44,368 nucleotides of DNA from positions 1 to 44,368 of the forward strand of contig JAKSLA010000024.1 in assembly GCA_024401455.1 (NCBI GenBank), given 5' to 3'. This DNA is from Paludibacteraceae bacterium (GTDB lineage Bacteria > Bacteroidota > Bacteroidia > Bacteroidales > Paludibacteraceae). The position numbers and the translations under genes are program-made. The notes beneath the pieces are model-generated. The model worked only from the letters and a program-made list of their open reading frames with translations. It ran no database searches and was not told where the DNA came from. Below are positions 16,464-24,534 of the stretch, piece by piece; positions within the stretch are counted from its first letter, which is position 1; every line of letters starts with the position of its first letter.

Positions 16464-18125
16464 TTACAAGAAAATTAAAACTAACACTTGGGCTAACATA
16501 ATTCTGAGGAACATGGTTAGCGGATAAACGGTGACATAAGCGGTGGATTGTGCTTGTGTCGGAGCCAAAGAGTTGGCGTATTCCAATGCGGGAGGGTCTG
16601 TCATCGCGCCCGAAATGATACCGCATATCTTCAAATAGTTGAATTTCATGAGGCGTGCCACGATGGCGATGGTCATGATCGGGATGAATGTGATGGCGGC
16701 TCCGTAGAGCATCCATTGATAACCGCCCTCGGCGATGGTGGTGACGAATTTTGTACCCGACGACAATCCTACGCAGGCAAGGAAGAGGATGATTCCCAAC
16801 TCGCGCAACATCATGTTTCCGCCCGGAGACATGTAGAAGTCGAGTTTGCCGATACGACCGAAGTGACCGAGCATAAGCGAAATGATGAGCGGACCTCCTG
16901 CCAAACCAAGTTTTGCGGCGGCTGGCAATCCAGGGATGTCAATCTTGATGCTGCCGATGACGATACCGAGTAAAATGCCCAAGAAGATAGGGATGGTGTT
17001 GGGCTTAACCAACTCCTTGGAGGAGTTACCGATTTCTTTCTCGATGTCGTTGAGCAAATCTCTTTTCCCGACTACGCGGAGGGTATCTCCGAATTCGATG
17101 ATGGTGTTGTTGGAAGGAAGGATTTCCAAACCGGCACGGAAGATACGGGTGATGTTGGCGTCGTAACGTCTATAGATACCGATTTGCTCGATGGTCTTTC
17201 CTGCAATTTTACGGTTGGTTACCAAAAGGTTGACCATGGCCAAACTTCCGGAAACGGCTTTCTTCTGACCGATTACGACTTCACCGATTTTCATCTGCAG
17301 TTTGCTGATGTGCTCTGTGGAAGAGACACCGAAGATGATGTCACCTGCCTGAAGTGTCTCGTCTTCCGATGCTAAGACGAAGTTGTCGCCTCTTTGGATA
17401 CGAGAAATGGCCAACTCGCTCTCTACGAAACTCTTGATGTAAGAAATCTTTTGGTCGAAGAGGTTGGGGTTGTTCACCGTAATTTCCACGCTCTCCAACT
17501 TCTGGCGGTTGTTGGCGTCCAACTGGTTGTTGTAGTCTTTCTCCTCTTGGTCAATTTTTATTTTGAAGAAGGCGCGTACGAGCAACATGGTGAGGATGAT
17601 ACCGATGACACCAAACGGGTAGGCAACCGCGTAGGCCATACCGGCTTGTTCTACGGCGTCTTTGCTGTCGCTCAAGGCTTGTTGTGCGGCACCCAATCCT
17701 GGCGTGTTAGTTACCGCACCGCAGAGGACACCGGTGATGACTGAAAGGTCAACACCTCCAAATAAGTGGAAAAGTAGTGCGATTGCTGTGCCTAAAACAC
17801 AGATGGCGGCAGCGAAGAGATTCATTGTTAAACCGTCGTTCTTGAAAGAACTGACAAATCTGGGGCCGACGTCGATACCAATGGCGTAGATGAAGAGGAT
17901 GAGACCGAACTCCTTCACGAAGTGTAGAATCTCACCGTTGAGCGGTTCGAATCCTGCCTGGGCTTTGAGATGAGCCAAAAGGATTCCTACGAATAGCACA
18001 CCGGCAATGCCTAATTTGACACCTTTGATGTTTAATTTGCCGATATACATACCGGCTGCTGCCGTGAGGCAGAGATAAATGAGGGTGGAACTCAGTCCCG
18101 TTCCGCCGAATAACTCGCTAAGCAT
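16464..18125 (-). CDS. AspT/YidE/YbjL-type transporter with two RCK_C domains
   Basis: A 553-residue inner-membrane protein with the duplicated AspT/YidE layout: about five hydrophobic segments at 15-185, a cytoplasmic middle part of about 205-375, and a second membrane half at 380-553. The middle part holds two RCK_C (TrkA-C) type domains, seen as RGDNFVLASEDETLQAGDIIFG and IIEFGDTLRVVGKRDLL. The repeated motif pair GAVTNTPGLGAAQQAL and GAMTDPPALEYANSL marks the two halves. Substrate is not known for most members; AspT exchanges aspartate and alanine. Full length. The -7 box at 18166-18173 lies just upstream. Confidence 0.88.
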   Translation of the reverse strand: MLSELFGGTGLSSTLIYLCLTAAAGMYIGKLNIKGVKLGIAGVLFVGILLAHLKAQAGFEPLNGEILHFVKEFGLILFIYAIGIDVGPRFVSSFKNDGLTMNLFAAAICVLGTAIALLFHLFGGVDLSVITGVLCGAVTNTPGLGAAQQALSDSKDAVEQAGMAYAVAYPFGVIGIILTMLLVRAFFKIKIDQEEKDYNNQLDANNRQKLESVEITVNNPNLFDQKISYIKSFVESELAISRIQRGDNFVLASEDETLQAGDIIFGVSSTEHISKLQMKIGEVVIGQKKAVSGSLAMVNLLVTNRKIAGKTIEQIGIYRRYDANITRIFRAGLEILPSNNTIIEFGDTLRVVGKRDLLNDIEKEIGNSSKELVKPNTIPIFLGILLGIVIGSIKIDIPGLPAAAKLGLAGGPLIISLMLGHFGRIGKLDFYMSPGGNMMLRELGIILFLACVGLSSGTKFVTTIAEGGYQWMLYGAAITFIPIMTIAIVARLMKFNYLKICGIISGAMTDPPALEYANSLAPTQAQSTAYVTVYPLTMFLRIMLAQVLVLIFL

Positions 18126-18165
18126 GCGTCTTATTCTAAATTGTTAGTGTTTTTAAAAAGTCGTG

Positions 18166-18173
18166 CAAAATTA
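18166..18173 (-). promoter_or_regulatory. Predicted -7 box of the YidE-type transporter gene
   Basis: TAATTTTG fits TAnnTTTG, 40 nt upstream of the start codon; no good -33 box. Confidence 0.4.
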
Positions 18174-18214
18174 CAAAAAGATTATGATGTTTGTCTTCTA
18201 ATAAATATTAAAAA

Positions 18215-18249
18215 AGGTGGACGTAAGTCTTTTTGACTTTTGTCCACCT
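18215..18249 (-). terminator. Terminator of the Wzz-like gene
   Basis: AGGTGGAC / GTCCACCT stem with inner AAGTC/GACTT pairing; the minus strand continues TTTTTTAAT. Placed directly after the Wzz-like gene at 18271. Confidence 0.8.
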
Positions 18250-18270
18250 CTATATGTCGCGTTTGCCTTT

Positions 18271-19221
18271 TTATTTTTCCTTTAAATAGTCCATGATCGC
18301 CTTCTTGTGTTTGAGGAAAAGAGCGATGAGGAGGAACAGCAGGTAGGCGATGGCCGCATTTTGGATAATGGCGGTCGATTTTTTGTTCACTGCCTTTTTA
18401 GTGGGTTGGAACTTTGACGTTACGCTGGCAATCTCTTGTTTCGCATCCAATTGTGTGACAATGGTGTTGATCCTTTTCAGAATATCTACTTTGTTGAAGT
18501 AGAACATCTGCTTGTCTGTGTTGATTTGGAGGTCTTTGAGATTGATTCCATTGGAACTTTTCTTGAAATACTCGATTCGCTGGAGACTGTCGATTTGTGC
18601 CAAGTCGTTTCGGAGCGACTTCTCCATTTCGGAGAGGCTGACAATTCTTGCCCTGTTCAAATCTTGGAGGTACTCGTTGTCGGCAAGGTATTCCATGATG
18701 GCCAATTCCATCTCTTCGTAATGGTCGGTGGTCTGCATTCCGAGCGAAATGACTAATCCGTTGCGAAGGCGGATGTTGCTTGTGTCGGACGCTTGGTATT
18801 TCCCGTTGTAGTCAACCATGTCGGAAAGGGAGTCTTTGTTCATGTCGATCTGGAAATATGGCTTCACGAAGCGCACCTCTTTGGCGATTTCGTCAGAGAT
18901 AGAGAGCGCTTTTGCCAAACCTTCAGGGTCGAGGTCTTTGACATATTGGTTCAACGCATTGATCATTTCTGCGTATTGAAACGAGTCGCCGTCGTTGATG
19001 GCAATGGTCATGTCGCCTCGGTACACTTTGCGGTCGCCTGTCGTCTGGTAAAGTGCATAAGCGATTGCCACAATGAAGAAAATGGTTAACAGAACCTTAT
19101 ATCTGTAGGTGAGCTGTAACATCTTTCCGATGTATGAAGCCATCCACTTGAGCAGTGCATACCCGTATAGTCCGATTTTTTTGAACATTGTGAAAATGTT
19201 CATCTCTTTGTTTTCTTCCAT
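18271..19221 (-). CDS. Wzz-like two-TM membrane protein of unknown role
   Basis: A 316-residue protein with one TM near the N-terminus (VLLTIFFIVAIAYALYQ, about 44-60) and one at the C-terminus (IIQNAAIAYLLFLLIALFL, about 284-302). The ~220-residue periplasmic part between them is mostly charged helix, including SEMEKSLRNDLAQIDSLQRIEYF. This is the topology of polysaccharide co-polymerase/Wzz chain-length regulators, but the Pro-rich segment before the second TM is absent and no polysaccharide genes lie nearby. The Wzz label is therefore only structural. It has its own promoter box (19255-19262) and terminator. Confidence 0.65.
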   Translation of the reverse strand: MEENKEMNIFTMFKKIGLYGYALLKWMASYIGKMLQLTYRYKVLLTIFFIVAIAYALYQTTGDRKVYRGDMTIAINDGDSFQYAEMINALNQYVKDLDPEGLAKALSISDEIAKEVRFVKPYFQIDMNKDSLSDMVDYNGKYQASDTSNIRLRNGLVISLGMQTTDHYEEMELAIMEYLADNEYLQDLNRARIVSLSEMEKSLRNDLAQIDSLQRIEYFKKSSNGINLKDLQINTDKQMFYFNKVDILKRINTIVTQLDAKQEIASVTSKFQPTKKAVNKKSTAIIQNAAIAYLLFLLIALFLKHKKAIMDYLKEK

Positions 19222-19251
19222 TTCTTTTAGGTTGTTATATCTCTTTGTAAT

Positions 19252-19263
19252 CTACAAATGTAG
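19252..19263 (-). promoter_or_regulatory. Predicted -7 box of the Wzz-like gene inside a small palindrome
   Basis: TACATTTG (complement of 19255-19262) lies in CTACA-TT-TGTAG, 34 nt upstream of the start codon. The layout is the same as at the SulP promoter. Confidence 0.45.
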
Positions 19264-19280
19264 TCACATATTGTCACTTA

Positions 19281-19910
19281 TTACTTATCACTCGCCACTT
19301 TTTTTGCGTTCTTCTCTTTTGCGGCGCTTGTTCCTTTGACTCTTCCTGCGTTTTTGTTGGCAAAATCTTTCCAACTGGTGAAGTGCGCCTCTTTCAGAAC
19401 CGATTTGCTGTTGAAGAAGTGGGTGAGGGCTACGCCGACGGCGTCTGTGGCGTCAAGTTGCGGAAGCATATCTTCTTGCGGGATGTGCAGATATTTGCGG
19501 AGCATTTCAGCCACCTGCTCTTTGGCGGCCATACCATTGCCGGTGATGGACATTTTGATTTTTAGCGGTGCGTATTCGTTCACTTGCAATCCGCGATAGA
19601 GTGCGGCCGAGATGGCAACGCCTTGGGCCCTTCCTAATTTCAGCATGGATTGGACATTTTTGCCGAAAAACTGCGATTCAATCGCAAATTCTTGGGGATG
19701 ATAATCGTCTATCAACTCCAATGTGCGCAAGAAAATCTTGTTGAGTTTGATATAGGGGTCAGTATATTTCTTTAAGTCCAATACGCCCATCAACATCAGA
19801 CTGGGTTTGTTGCCCGATATTTTGAGCAATCCATATCCCATCACATTCGTTCCTGGGTCAATGCCTAAAATGATGCGGTCTTTGGCGTTGATGATTTGTT
19901 TTTCAGCCAT
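19281..19910 (-). CDS. ruvC: Holliday junction resolvase RuvC
   Basis: Crossover junction endonuclease that cuts Holliday junctions with RuvAB in recombination repair. All four acidic catalytic positions are visible: D18 in LGIDPGT, E78 in AIESQFF, and D153 and D156 in LDATDAVGVAL. KNVQSMLKLGRAQGV also fits the family. At 209 residues it is longer than E. coli RuvC (173) because of a basic Ala/Lys-rich tail (about 185-209). It lies 15 nt downstream of the DUF4286 gene and is likely co-transcribed with it. Confidence 0.95.
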   Translation of the reverse strand: MAEKQIINAKDRIILGIDPGTNVMGYGLLKISGNKPSLMLMGVLDLKKYTDPYIKLNKIFLRTLELIDDYHPQEFAIESQFFGKNVQSMLKLGRAQGVAISAALYRGLQVNEYAPLKIKMSITGNGMAAKEQVAEMLRKYLHIPQEDMLPQLDATDAVGVALTHFFNSKSVLKEAHFTSWKDFANKNAGRVKGTSAAKEKNAKKVASDK

Positions 19911-19925
19911 GTCTTTTCCCCGTTT

Positions 19926-20228
19926 TTAAAACAGTTGTTTTAGGTATGTGGAGAAGAAAAGTACCTTTTCACCGAAATTATCGCGGATTGTCTGCTCCAT
20001 CTTCTCTTTGTAGTTCTTCTCCCAAATCTTCATCTCGTTGATGCTTGGCGCCGTGAATTGAAGAGAGTAGGATTCGCCTTCGACCTTGTTGCTCAATACC
20101 TTGAAAAGGGCTGGGTTTTCTAATGGCGTGTTCTCGACAACTTCGTTGATATAGTGGTTGCGTAGCCATTGCATCCAGGGAGCGTGAACCGACTCATCTA
20201 CTACAAAGGTGGTGTTGTATATCATCAT
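19926..20228 (-). CDS. DUF4286 family protein
   Basis: A 100-residue soluble protein matching DUF4286, a small Bacteroidota family: MIYNTTFVVDESVHAPWMQWLR at the start, SYSLQFTA in the middle strand, and EKVLFFSTYLKQ at the end. It has a ferredoxin-like alternation of strands and helices. No function is known. It is the first gene of a pair with ruvC; a -7 box TACTTTTG lies at 20247-20254. Confidence 0.85.
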   Translation of the reverse strand: MMIYNTTFVVDESVHAPWMQWLRNHYINEVVENTPLENPALFKVLSNKVEGESYSLQFTAPSINEMKIWEKNYKEKMEQTIRDNFGEKVLFFSTYLKQLF

Positions 20229-20246
20229 AACTTTTTATTTTTAGGG

Positions 20247-20254
20247 CAAAAGTA
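20247..20254 (-). promoter_or_regulatory. Predicted -7 box for DUF4286-ruvC
   Basis: TACTTTTG fits TAnnTTTG, 18 nt upstream of the ATG at 20228. Confidence 0.45.
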
Positions 20255-20276
20255 GTATTAATTTGCAAATCTATCT

Positions 20277-20284
20277 TATCTTTG
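20277..20284 (+). promoter_or_regulatory. Predicted -7 box of the AmgK-RapZ fusion gene
   Basis: TATCTTTG fits TAnnTTTG. It would give a ~125-nt leader that holds a small hairpin CAGCACT-TGC-AGTGTTG at 20322-20338. Confidence 0.4.
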
Positions 20285-20414
20285 TTGAAAATAAGGGGCG
20301 TCGCTTCAGTTGACTCGTAGGCAGCACTTGCAGTGTTGGGGTGATTATTTGCTTTTTGGCTATGCTCCCTTGCCTGGTTTCTGAAATCCCCTTTAGTTCA
20401 AACTAATTTGTAAA

Positions 20415-21845
20415 ATGGAAGAGATAATCGCATTATTTGAATCTCTCACGGGCGTAAAAGACCCTAAATGTGTGAAGATAGCGGGCGAAGGTTCCAACCG
20501 TTCCTACTATAGGCTTTCGGCTGGCGAAACCTCCTATATAGGAGTGCAAGGCGAGAGCCTCGAAGAAAATAACGCATTCATCGCTATTTCCGACCATTTT
20601 TCAAAGAGAGGTTTGCCTGTGCCTCGGGTGCTGTGCGTATCTGAGGATAGAATGCGATATCTCCAAGAGGATTTGGGCGACACGTCACTTTTTAGCGTGA
20701 TTTCCAATGGCGTCCGTTCGGGAAGTTTTTCGGCAGAAGAGGAGGCTCTTTTGATGAGGACGATCGCTTGCTTGCCGGATTTGCAGTTCAAAGGTGGCGA
20801 TGGAATGGACTATTCTTGCTGCTATCCGCAACCAGAGTTTGATAAGCGTTGCGTGATGTGGGATTTGAATTATTTCAAATATATGTTTTTGAAGCCACTC
20901 GGGATGGATTTCTCCGAGCCTCGTTTGGAAGATGATTTCGAACATTTGTGTGACGACTTGCTTCAAGAACAGTCGGAGACGTTCCTCTATCGCGATTTCC
21001 AGTCGCGCAATGTGATGGTCAAGGACGGAATGCCTTACTTTATTGATTTTCAGGGTGGCCGGAAGGGACCAATCTATTATGATGTGGCTTCGTTCGTTTG
21101 GCAGGCTCGTGCTAATTTCCCCGATGCACTGAAGTGGAAGTTGGTGGATGCCTATTTGGCCTCTGCTAAAAAATATCGTGCTATTGATAGTGTGGCGTTC
21201 AAAGAGAAACTTCGTCTCTTCGTTCTGTTCCGCAATCTGCAAGTGTTAGGTGCTTATGGCTTTAGAGGATTGTATGAGAAAAAACGCCGTTTCATCGAAT
21301 GTATTCCCTTTGCCGTGGCAAACTTGAAGACGTTGTTAGGCACTGGATTTTCGAACTATCCATATTTGTCCGAACTTTTGTTGAAGATGGTGGACCTTCC
21401 TTCTCTGCAAAAAGAACAGAAGCCGGTAGAAAAACCGGCGTTGAAGGTTTTGGTCTATAGTTTCTCTTACAAAAAAGGTATCCCTGAAGATCCAAGTGGT
21501 AACGGCGGCGGATATGTGTTTGATTGCCGTGGCGTTCACAATCCGGGAAGGTACGAACAATACAAATCTTCTACGGGAATGGATGCGAATGTCATTCAGT
21601 TTTTGGAGGAGAACGGCGAGATACTGAAATTCTTGGAGAGCGTCTATGCTTTGGCCGATGCTCATGTGGCTCGATATATAAAAAGGGGATTCACCCATTT
21701 GATGTTCTCGTTCGGATGTACGGGTGGTCAACATCGCTCGGTCTATTCGGCGCAACATGTGGCAGAGCATATTGCAGAGAAGTTTGGCGTTGAAGTGGAG
21801 TTGATTCACCGAGAACAGAAGGTGAGGCGCGTCTTCAATGGATGA
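20415..21845 (+). CDS. AmgK-like sugar kinase fused to a RapZ C-terminal domain
   Basis: A 476-residue fusion. Residues 1-325 are an APH/choline-kinase fold of the AmgK (N-acetylmuramate/GlcNAc kinase) type: GSNRSYYRL glycine loop near 26-34, catalytic-loop RDFQSRNVM with D194 and N199, and metal-binding D211 in YFIDFQGGRKGP. Residues 343-476 match the C-terminal domain of RapZ: LVYSFSYKKGIP, VFDCRGVHNPG and FGCTGGQHRSVYSAQHVAE. In E. coli this RapZ domain senses glucosamine-6-phosphate. The RapZ N-terminal P-loop domain is absent. The likely role is in amino-sugar salvage or cell-wall sugar sensing. A partner nucleotidyltransferase (MurU-like) is not present next to it. Confidence 0.85.
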   Translation: MEEIIALFESLTGVKDPKCVKIAGEGSNRSYYRLSAGETSYIGVQGESLEENNAFIAISDHFSKRGLPVPRVLCVSEDRMRYLQEDLGDTSLFSVISNGVRSGSFSAEEEALLMRTIACLPDLQFKGGDGMDYSCCYPQPEFDKRCVMWDLNYFKYMFLKPLGMDFSEPRLEDDFEHLCDDLLQEQSETFLYRDFQSRNVMVKDGMPYFIDFQGGRKGPIYYDVASFVWQARANFPDALKWKLVDAYLASAKKYRAIDSVAFKEKLRLFVLFRNLQVLGAYGFRGLYEKKRRFIECIPFAVANLKTLLGTGFSNYPYLSELLLKMVDLPSLQKEQKPVEKPALKVLVYSFSYKKGIPEDPSGNGGGYVFDCRGVHNPGRYEQYKSSTGMDANVIQFLEENGEILKFLESVYALADAHVARYIKRGFTHLMFSFGCTGGQHRSVYSAQHVAEHIAEKFGVEVELIHREQKVRRVFNG

Positions 21846-21957
21846 AGGAGGTCCCCTGAATTCCTCGATTTTCTAATCGATGGAAGATTCTTTAAATGTT
21901 CGATAAAAAGGGCTTTTTTTTGATAATAAAATAATAGAAACCATAAAAACAGTTTAT

Positions 21958-23742
21958 ATGAAGAAACAACTTTACTCATTAGCGTTGATGGCTGCGATGG
22001 GAACAATGTCTGCTTCGGCTTTCGAGTTTGGAAACTATTCCGAAGGCTATTCGACGGCAGACTATCGTGAAGCCCTCAATATGGGATTGAAATTCTTTGG
22101 TGGCCAGCGTTGCGGCGATACGCACAACTGGATGTTGATGGGAAACAGGGAAGTTACCAAAAAGTATTGTCACACGAAGGACGGACAAGGTTCTGTCAAC
22201 GGCGGTGGCAACGGAAACTATGATTTGACCGGTGGATGGCACGATTGTGGTGACCACATTAAGGTGGGTACGACGATGGGATACGCGGCCGTCTCTTTGT
22301 TGGTCGCTTATGACCTTTGGCCAGAGGCTTTCCAGGACAACTACGATGATTCTTACGGTTCGCCGAATGGCATCCGTGATGTGCTTGATGAGGTGAAGGT
22401 GGCAACCGATTATTTTATGAAGTGTTTCCTTGACAATGGCGCTTTCGTTTACTACGTTGGTTTTGAGGGCGACCACAATGTATGGGTGACTTCTTCCAAG
22501 CAATCTACGCTAAAAGTGGAGAATGGTGGTGATCCGCGCCCTGTTTGGACGGCTACCGATAAGGGTGGTCCGCAAGCGGCCAATTATGCTTCGGCTTTGG
22601 CTTTGATGTCAATGAAATATCCTGACGCCAACTACCGTCAGCGTTGCAAAGAGTATGCTTTGAAGGCTTATGAATTTGCAAAGAAAAACAAGTCGCAGCA
22701 CGCTTCAATCCCTATGTTCTATAGCAATCCTAATCAGGAGTGGACGGACGAGTTGGCTTTGGCGGCTATCATGATGTATAATATGACGGGCGAGGAGCAA
22801 TACAAGTCGGAGGCTATCAGTTTCTTGTCGGGCAAGTGGGAGTCTAACTCGCCTTTGGCTTGGGATACGATGACAGACTTCGCTTATTATTACATTGCCA
22901 AGGCCGATCCTTCGGCAAACAATGGTCAGGGAGGCACTTTCGCAAGTTTCTTGGAGAAGAACGTATTTGGGCTACACTTGAGCAATGCCAAGAGAGATTC
23001 GAACGGATTCCCTTACTATACAAACAACTGGGGAACAAACAAGTTGGCTTGTGGTGGCGCGGTGGCAGCCGCCCTTTGGGTGAAGTTGGTTGAGGATGGC
23101 GATATTACTACCTCTCAGAACGTGAACGAGGCGAAGAACTTCAATGCTCGTGTCGTTGATTATGTGTTGGGTAAGAATGAGTTCAACCACACGTTCTTGC
23201 ACGGATTTAAGGGCGATATGCACTTCCGTATTCACCACCGTAACGCGATGGGTAGAAATGATAACCCGCCTACCAATACTAAGAATACTTGCGACTATAT
23301 GTTCGCCAGCGGCGGTTTGATCGGTGGTCCTTCAAGTACGGGCGTTTTTGCCAATGTAATCGAGGGCGGTGCCTCTTATACGGAGACGGAGGGTGGATGT
23401 GACTATAACGCTCCTTTTGTTGCTGCCATTGCCAGATTGGTGGCCGAGAAAGATCCTGTTGATAATACGGGAGTGGCTGAGTCGCGTGCTATGACGGAGC
23501 GAAGCTTCTCTGTTTACCCAACTCGTTTTGATGATTATGTGGTGATTGATATGATAGAGCGTGCCTACGACAAAGAGGCGGTTGCTGAATTGGTCACTCT
23601 TGATGGTAGGGTTGTTCGCAGAATGGATATTTCCGGCCAAATCTCTTCGGTTGTTGAGACTTCTGGCTTGACTTCAGGCCTGTACTTTTTGCGCATCGTC
23701 AGTGAAGGTACGACGTTGACTTATAAATTGATTAAGGAGTAA
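21958..23742 (+). CDS. Secreted GH9 endoglucanase with T9SS tail
   Basis: A 594-residue enzyme. Signal peptide 1-21 ends SASA. The GH9 (alpha/alpha)6 barrel covers about 30-505. The nucleophilic-water pair D96 and D99 lies in GGWHDCGDH. MHFRIHHRNAMGR holds the conserved His near 427. The proton donor is most likely E478 in TETEGGCDYNAPF. No N-terminal Ig or CBM domain is present. Residues about 517-594 (FSVYPTRFDD to TLTYKLIKE) fit a type IX secretion sorting domain. It would cut cellulose or mixed-linkage glucan outside the cell, complementing the GH10 enzyme 6 kb away. It starts 112 nt after the fusion kinase gene and ends at a strong hairpin. Confidence 0.93.
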   Translation: MKKQLYSLALMAAMGTMSASAFEFGNYSEGYSTADYREALNMGLKFFGGQRCGDTHNWMLMGNREVTKKYCHTKDGQGSVNGGGNGNYDLTGGWHDCGDHIKVGTTMGYAAVSLLVAYDLWPEAFQDNYDDSYGSPNGIRDVLDEVKVATDYFMKCFLDNGAFVYYVGFEGDHNVWVTSSKQSTLKVENGGDPRPVWTATDKGGPQAANYASALALMSMKYPDANYRQRCKEYALKAYEFAKKNKSQHASIPMFYSNPNQEWTDELALAAIMMYNMTGEEQYKSEAISFLSGKWESNSPLAWDTMTDFAYYYIAKADPSANNGQGGTFASFLEKNVFGLHLSNAKRDSNGFPYYTNNWGTNKLACGGAVAAALWVKLVEDGDITTSQNVNEAKNFNARVVDYVLGKNEFNHTFLHGFKGDMHFRIHHRNAMGRNDNPPTNTKNTCDYMFASGGLIGGPSSTGVFANVIEGGASYTETEGGCDYNAPFVAAIARLVAEKDPVDNTGVAESRAMTERSFSVYPTRFDDYVVIDMIERAYDKEAVAELVTLDGRVVRRMDISGQISSVVETSGLTSGLYFLRIVSEGTTLTYKLIKE

Positions 23743-23792
23743 TAACGTATTTGTTCTGGTCGCTCTTTGAAAGGCGACTTTCGGATAAGATA

Positions 23793-23827
23793 AAAGCCGG
23801 GGGAAACGATTGTTTCTTTCCGGCTTT
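23793..23827. terminator. Bidirectional terminator between GH9 and the ferredoxin gene
   Basis: AAAGCCGG (23793-23800) pairs with CCGGCTTT (23820-23827), with inner GGAAA/TTTCC pairing. It is flanked by TTTCTTATG on the plus side and TTTTATCTTATC on the minus side. Confidence 0.75.
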
Positions 23828-23853
23828 CTTATGTCTTCGGGTGTCAAAGTGCA

Positions 23854-24534
23854 TCAGTCAAAAAGAAGAAACCGTTCTTCTCTTGGCTTTCTCAAATACC
23901 ATTTCATAAATATTGATAATTGGAAGTCCAATGCCTTTTGTGGACAAGCGTTTACGCAGCGAAGGCAACGGATGCAACGGTGGTTAGTAACCCCGTTCTT
24001 TGTGGCTTGGTTGGGGCAGATTTGCGTGCATAATCCACATTTGTTGCATAGTCCCGACCGTGTGATTTTTACGCCCATTCGACTGCGAAGACCTGGAAAG
24101 AAGTCGGCAAAGATGTTTTTGTGAAAACGAGGGATGGTTATAGCCTTGTTCGAATCTATGTGCTTTAGTATGAGGCCCAATTGCTCTTTAAGGAAAGAGT
24201 CTCCTTGCTTTAAGTAAGAGTGGCCGGTTGGTACGTAGGCGGCGGCGATGATGTTGCCCTTGATGAGTTGTGCCGCTTCGGCTAAGACGTTGCCAAACGA
24301 CATTCGTCCGTAGGTGGCAACCAGAATGAATCGCTGCGCGTCTATCTTAGGAAGGTGTGATTGGACTATAGGGGGAATGTTTTGACAATAGACGGGGAAG
24401 ACGACGATGGCGACATCGGCAGGCTTGCCCTTGTGGGGAATCTCTATGATTTCGGATTGTAGTTCGTTGGCCAAATATTCGGCCACTGCCTTGCTGTGCC
24501 CGCTTGCCGAAAAATAATGGATGCAAGTCACCAT
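23854..24534 (-). CDS. Flavodoxin-like protein with two 4Fe-4S clusters (EFR1 type)
   Basis: 226 residues. The N-terminal part (CIHYFSASGHSKAVAEYL, VVFPVYCQNIPPIV, ATYGRMSFGNVLA) is a flavodoxin fold. The C-terminal part has two complete ferredoxin motifs, CNKCGLCTQICP and CIRCLRCVNACP, so it should carry FMN and two [4Fe-4S] clusters and move electrons. The ATG at 24534 is chosen because it overlaps the stop of the upstream ATP-PPase gene in ATGGTGA, an arrangement for translational coupling; an upstream-extended frame would overlap more. The natural reading is that it delivers electrons to the ATP-PPase or its product. Confidence 0.82.
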   Translation of the reverse strand: MVTCIHYFSASGHSKAVAEYLANELQSEIIEIPHKGKPADVAIVVFPVYCQNIPPIVQSHLPKIDAQRFILVATYGRMSFGNVLAEAAQLIKGNIIAAAYVPTGHSYLKQGDSFLKEQLGLILKHIDSNKAITIPRFHKNIFADFFPGLRSRMGVKITRSGLCNKCGLCTQICPNQATKNGVTNHRCIRCLRCVNACPQKALDFQLSIFMKWYLRKPREERFLLFD

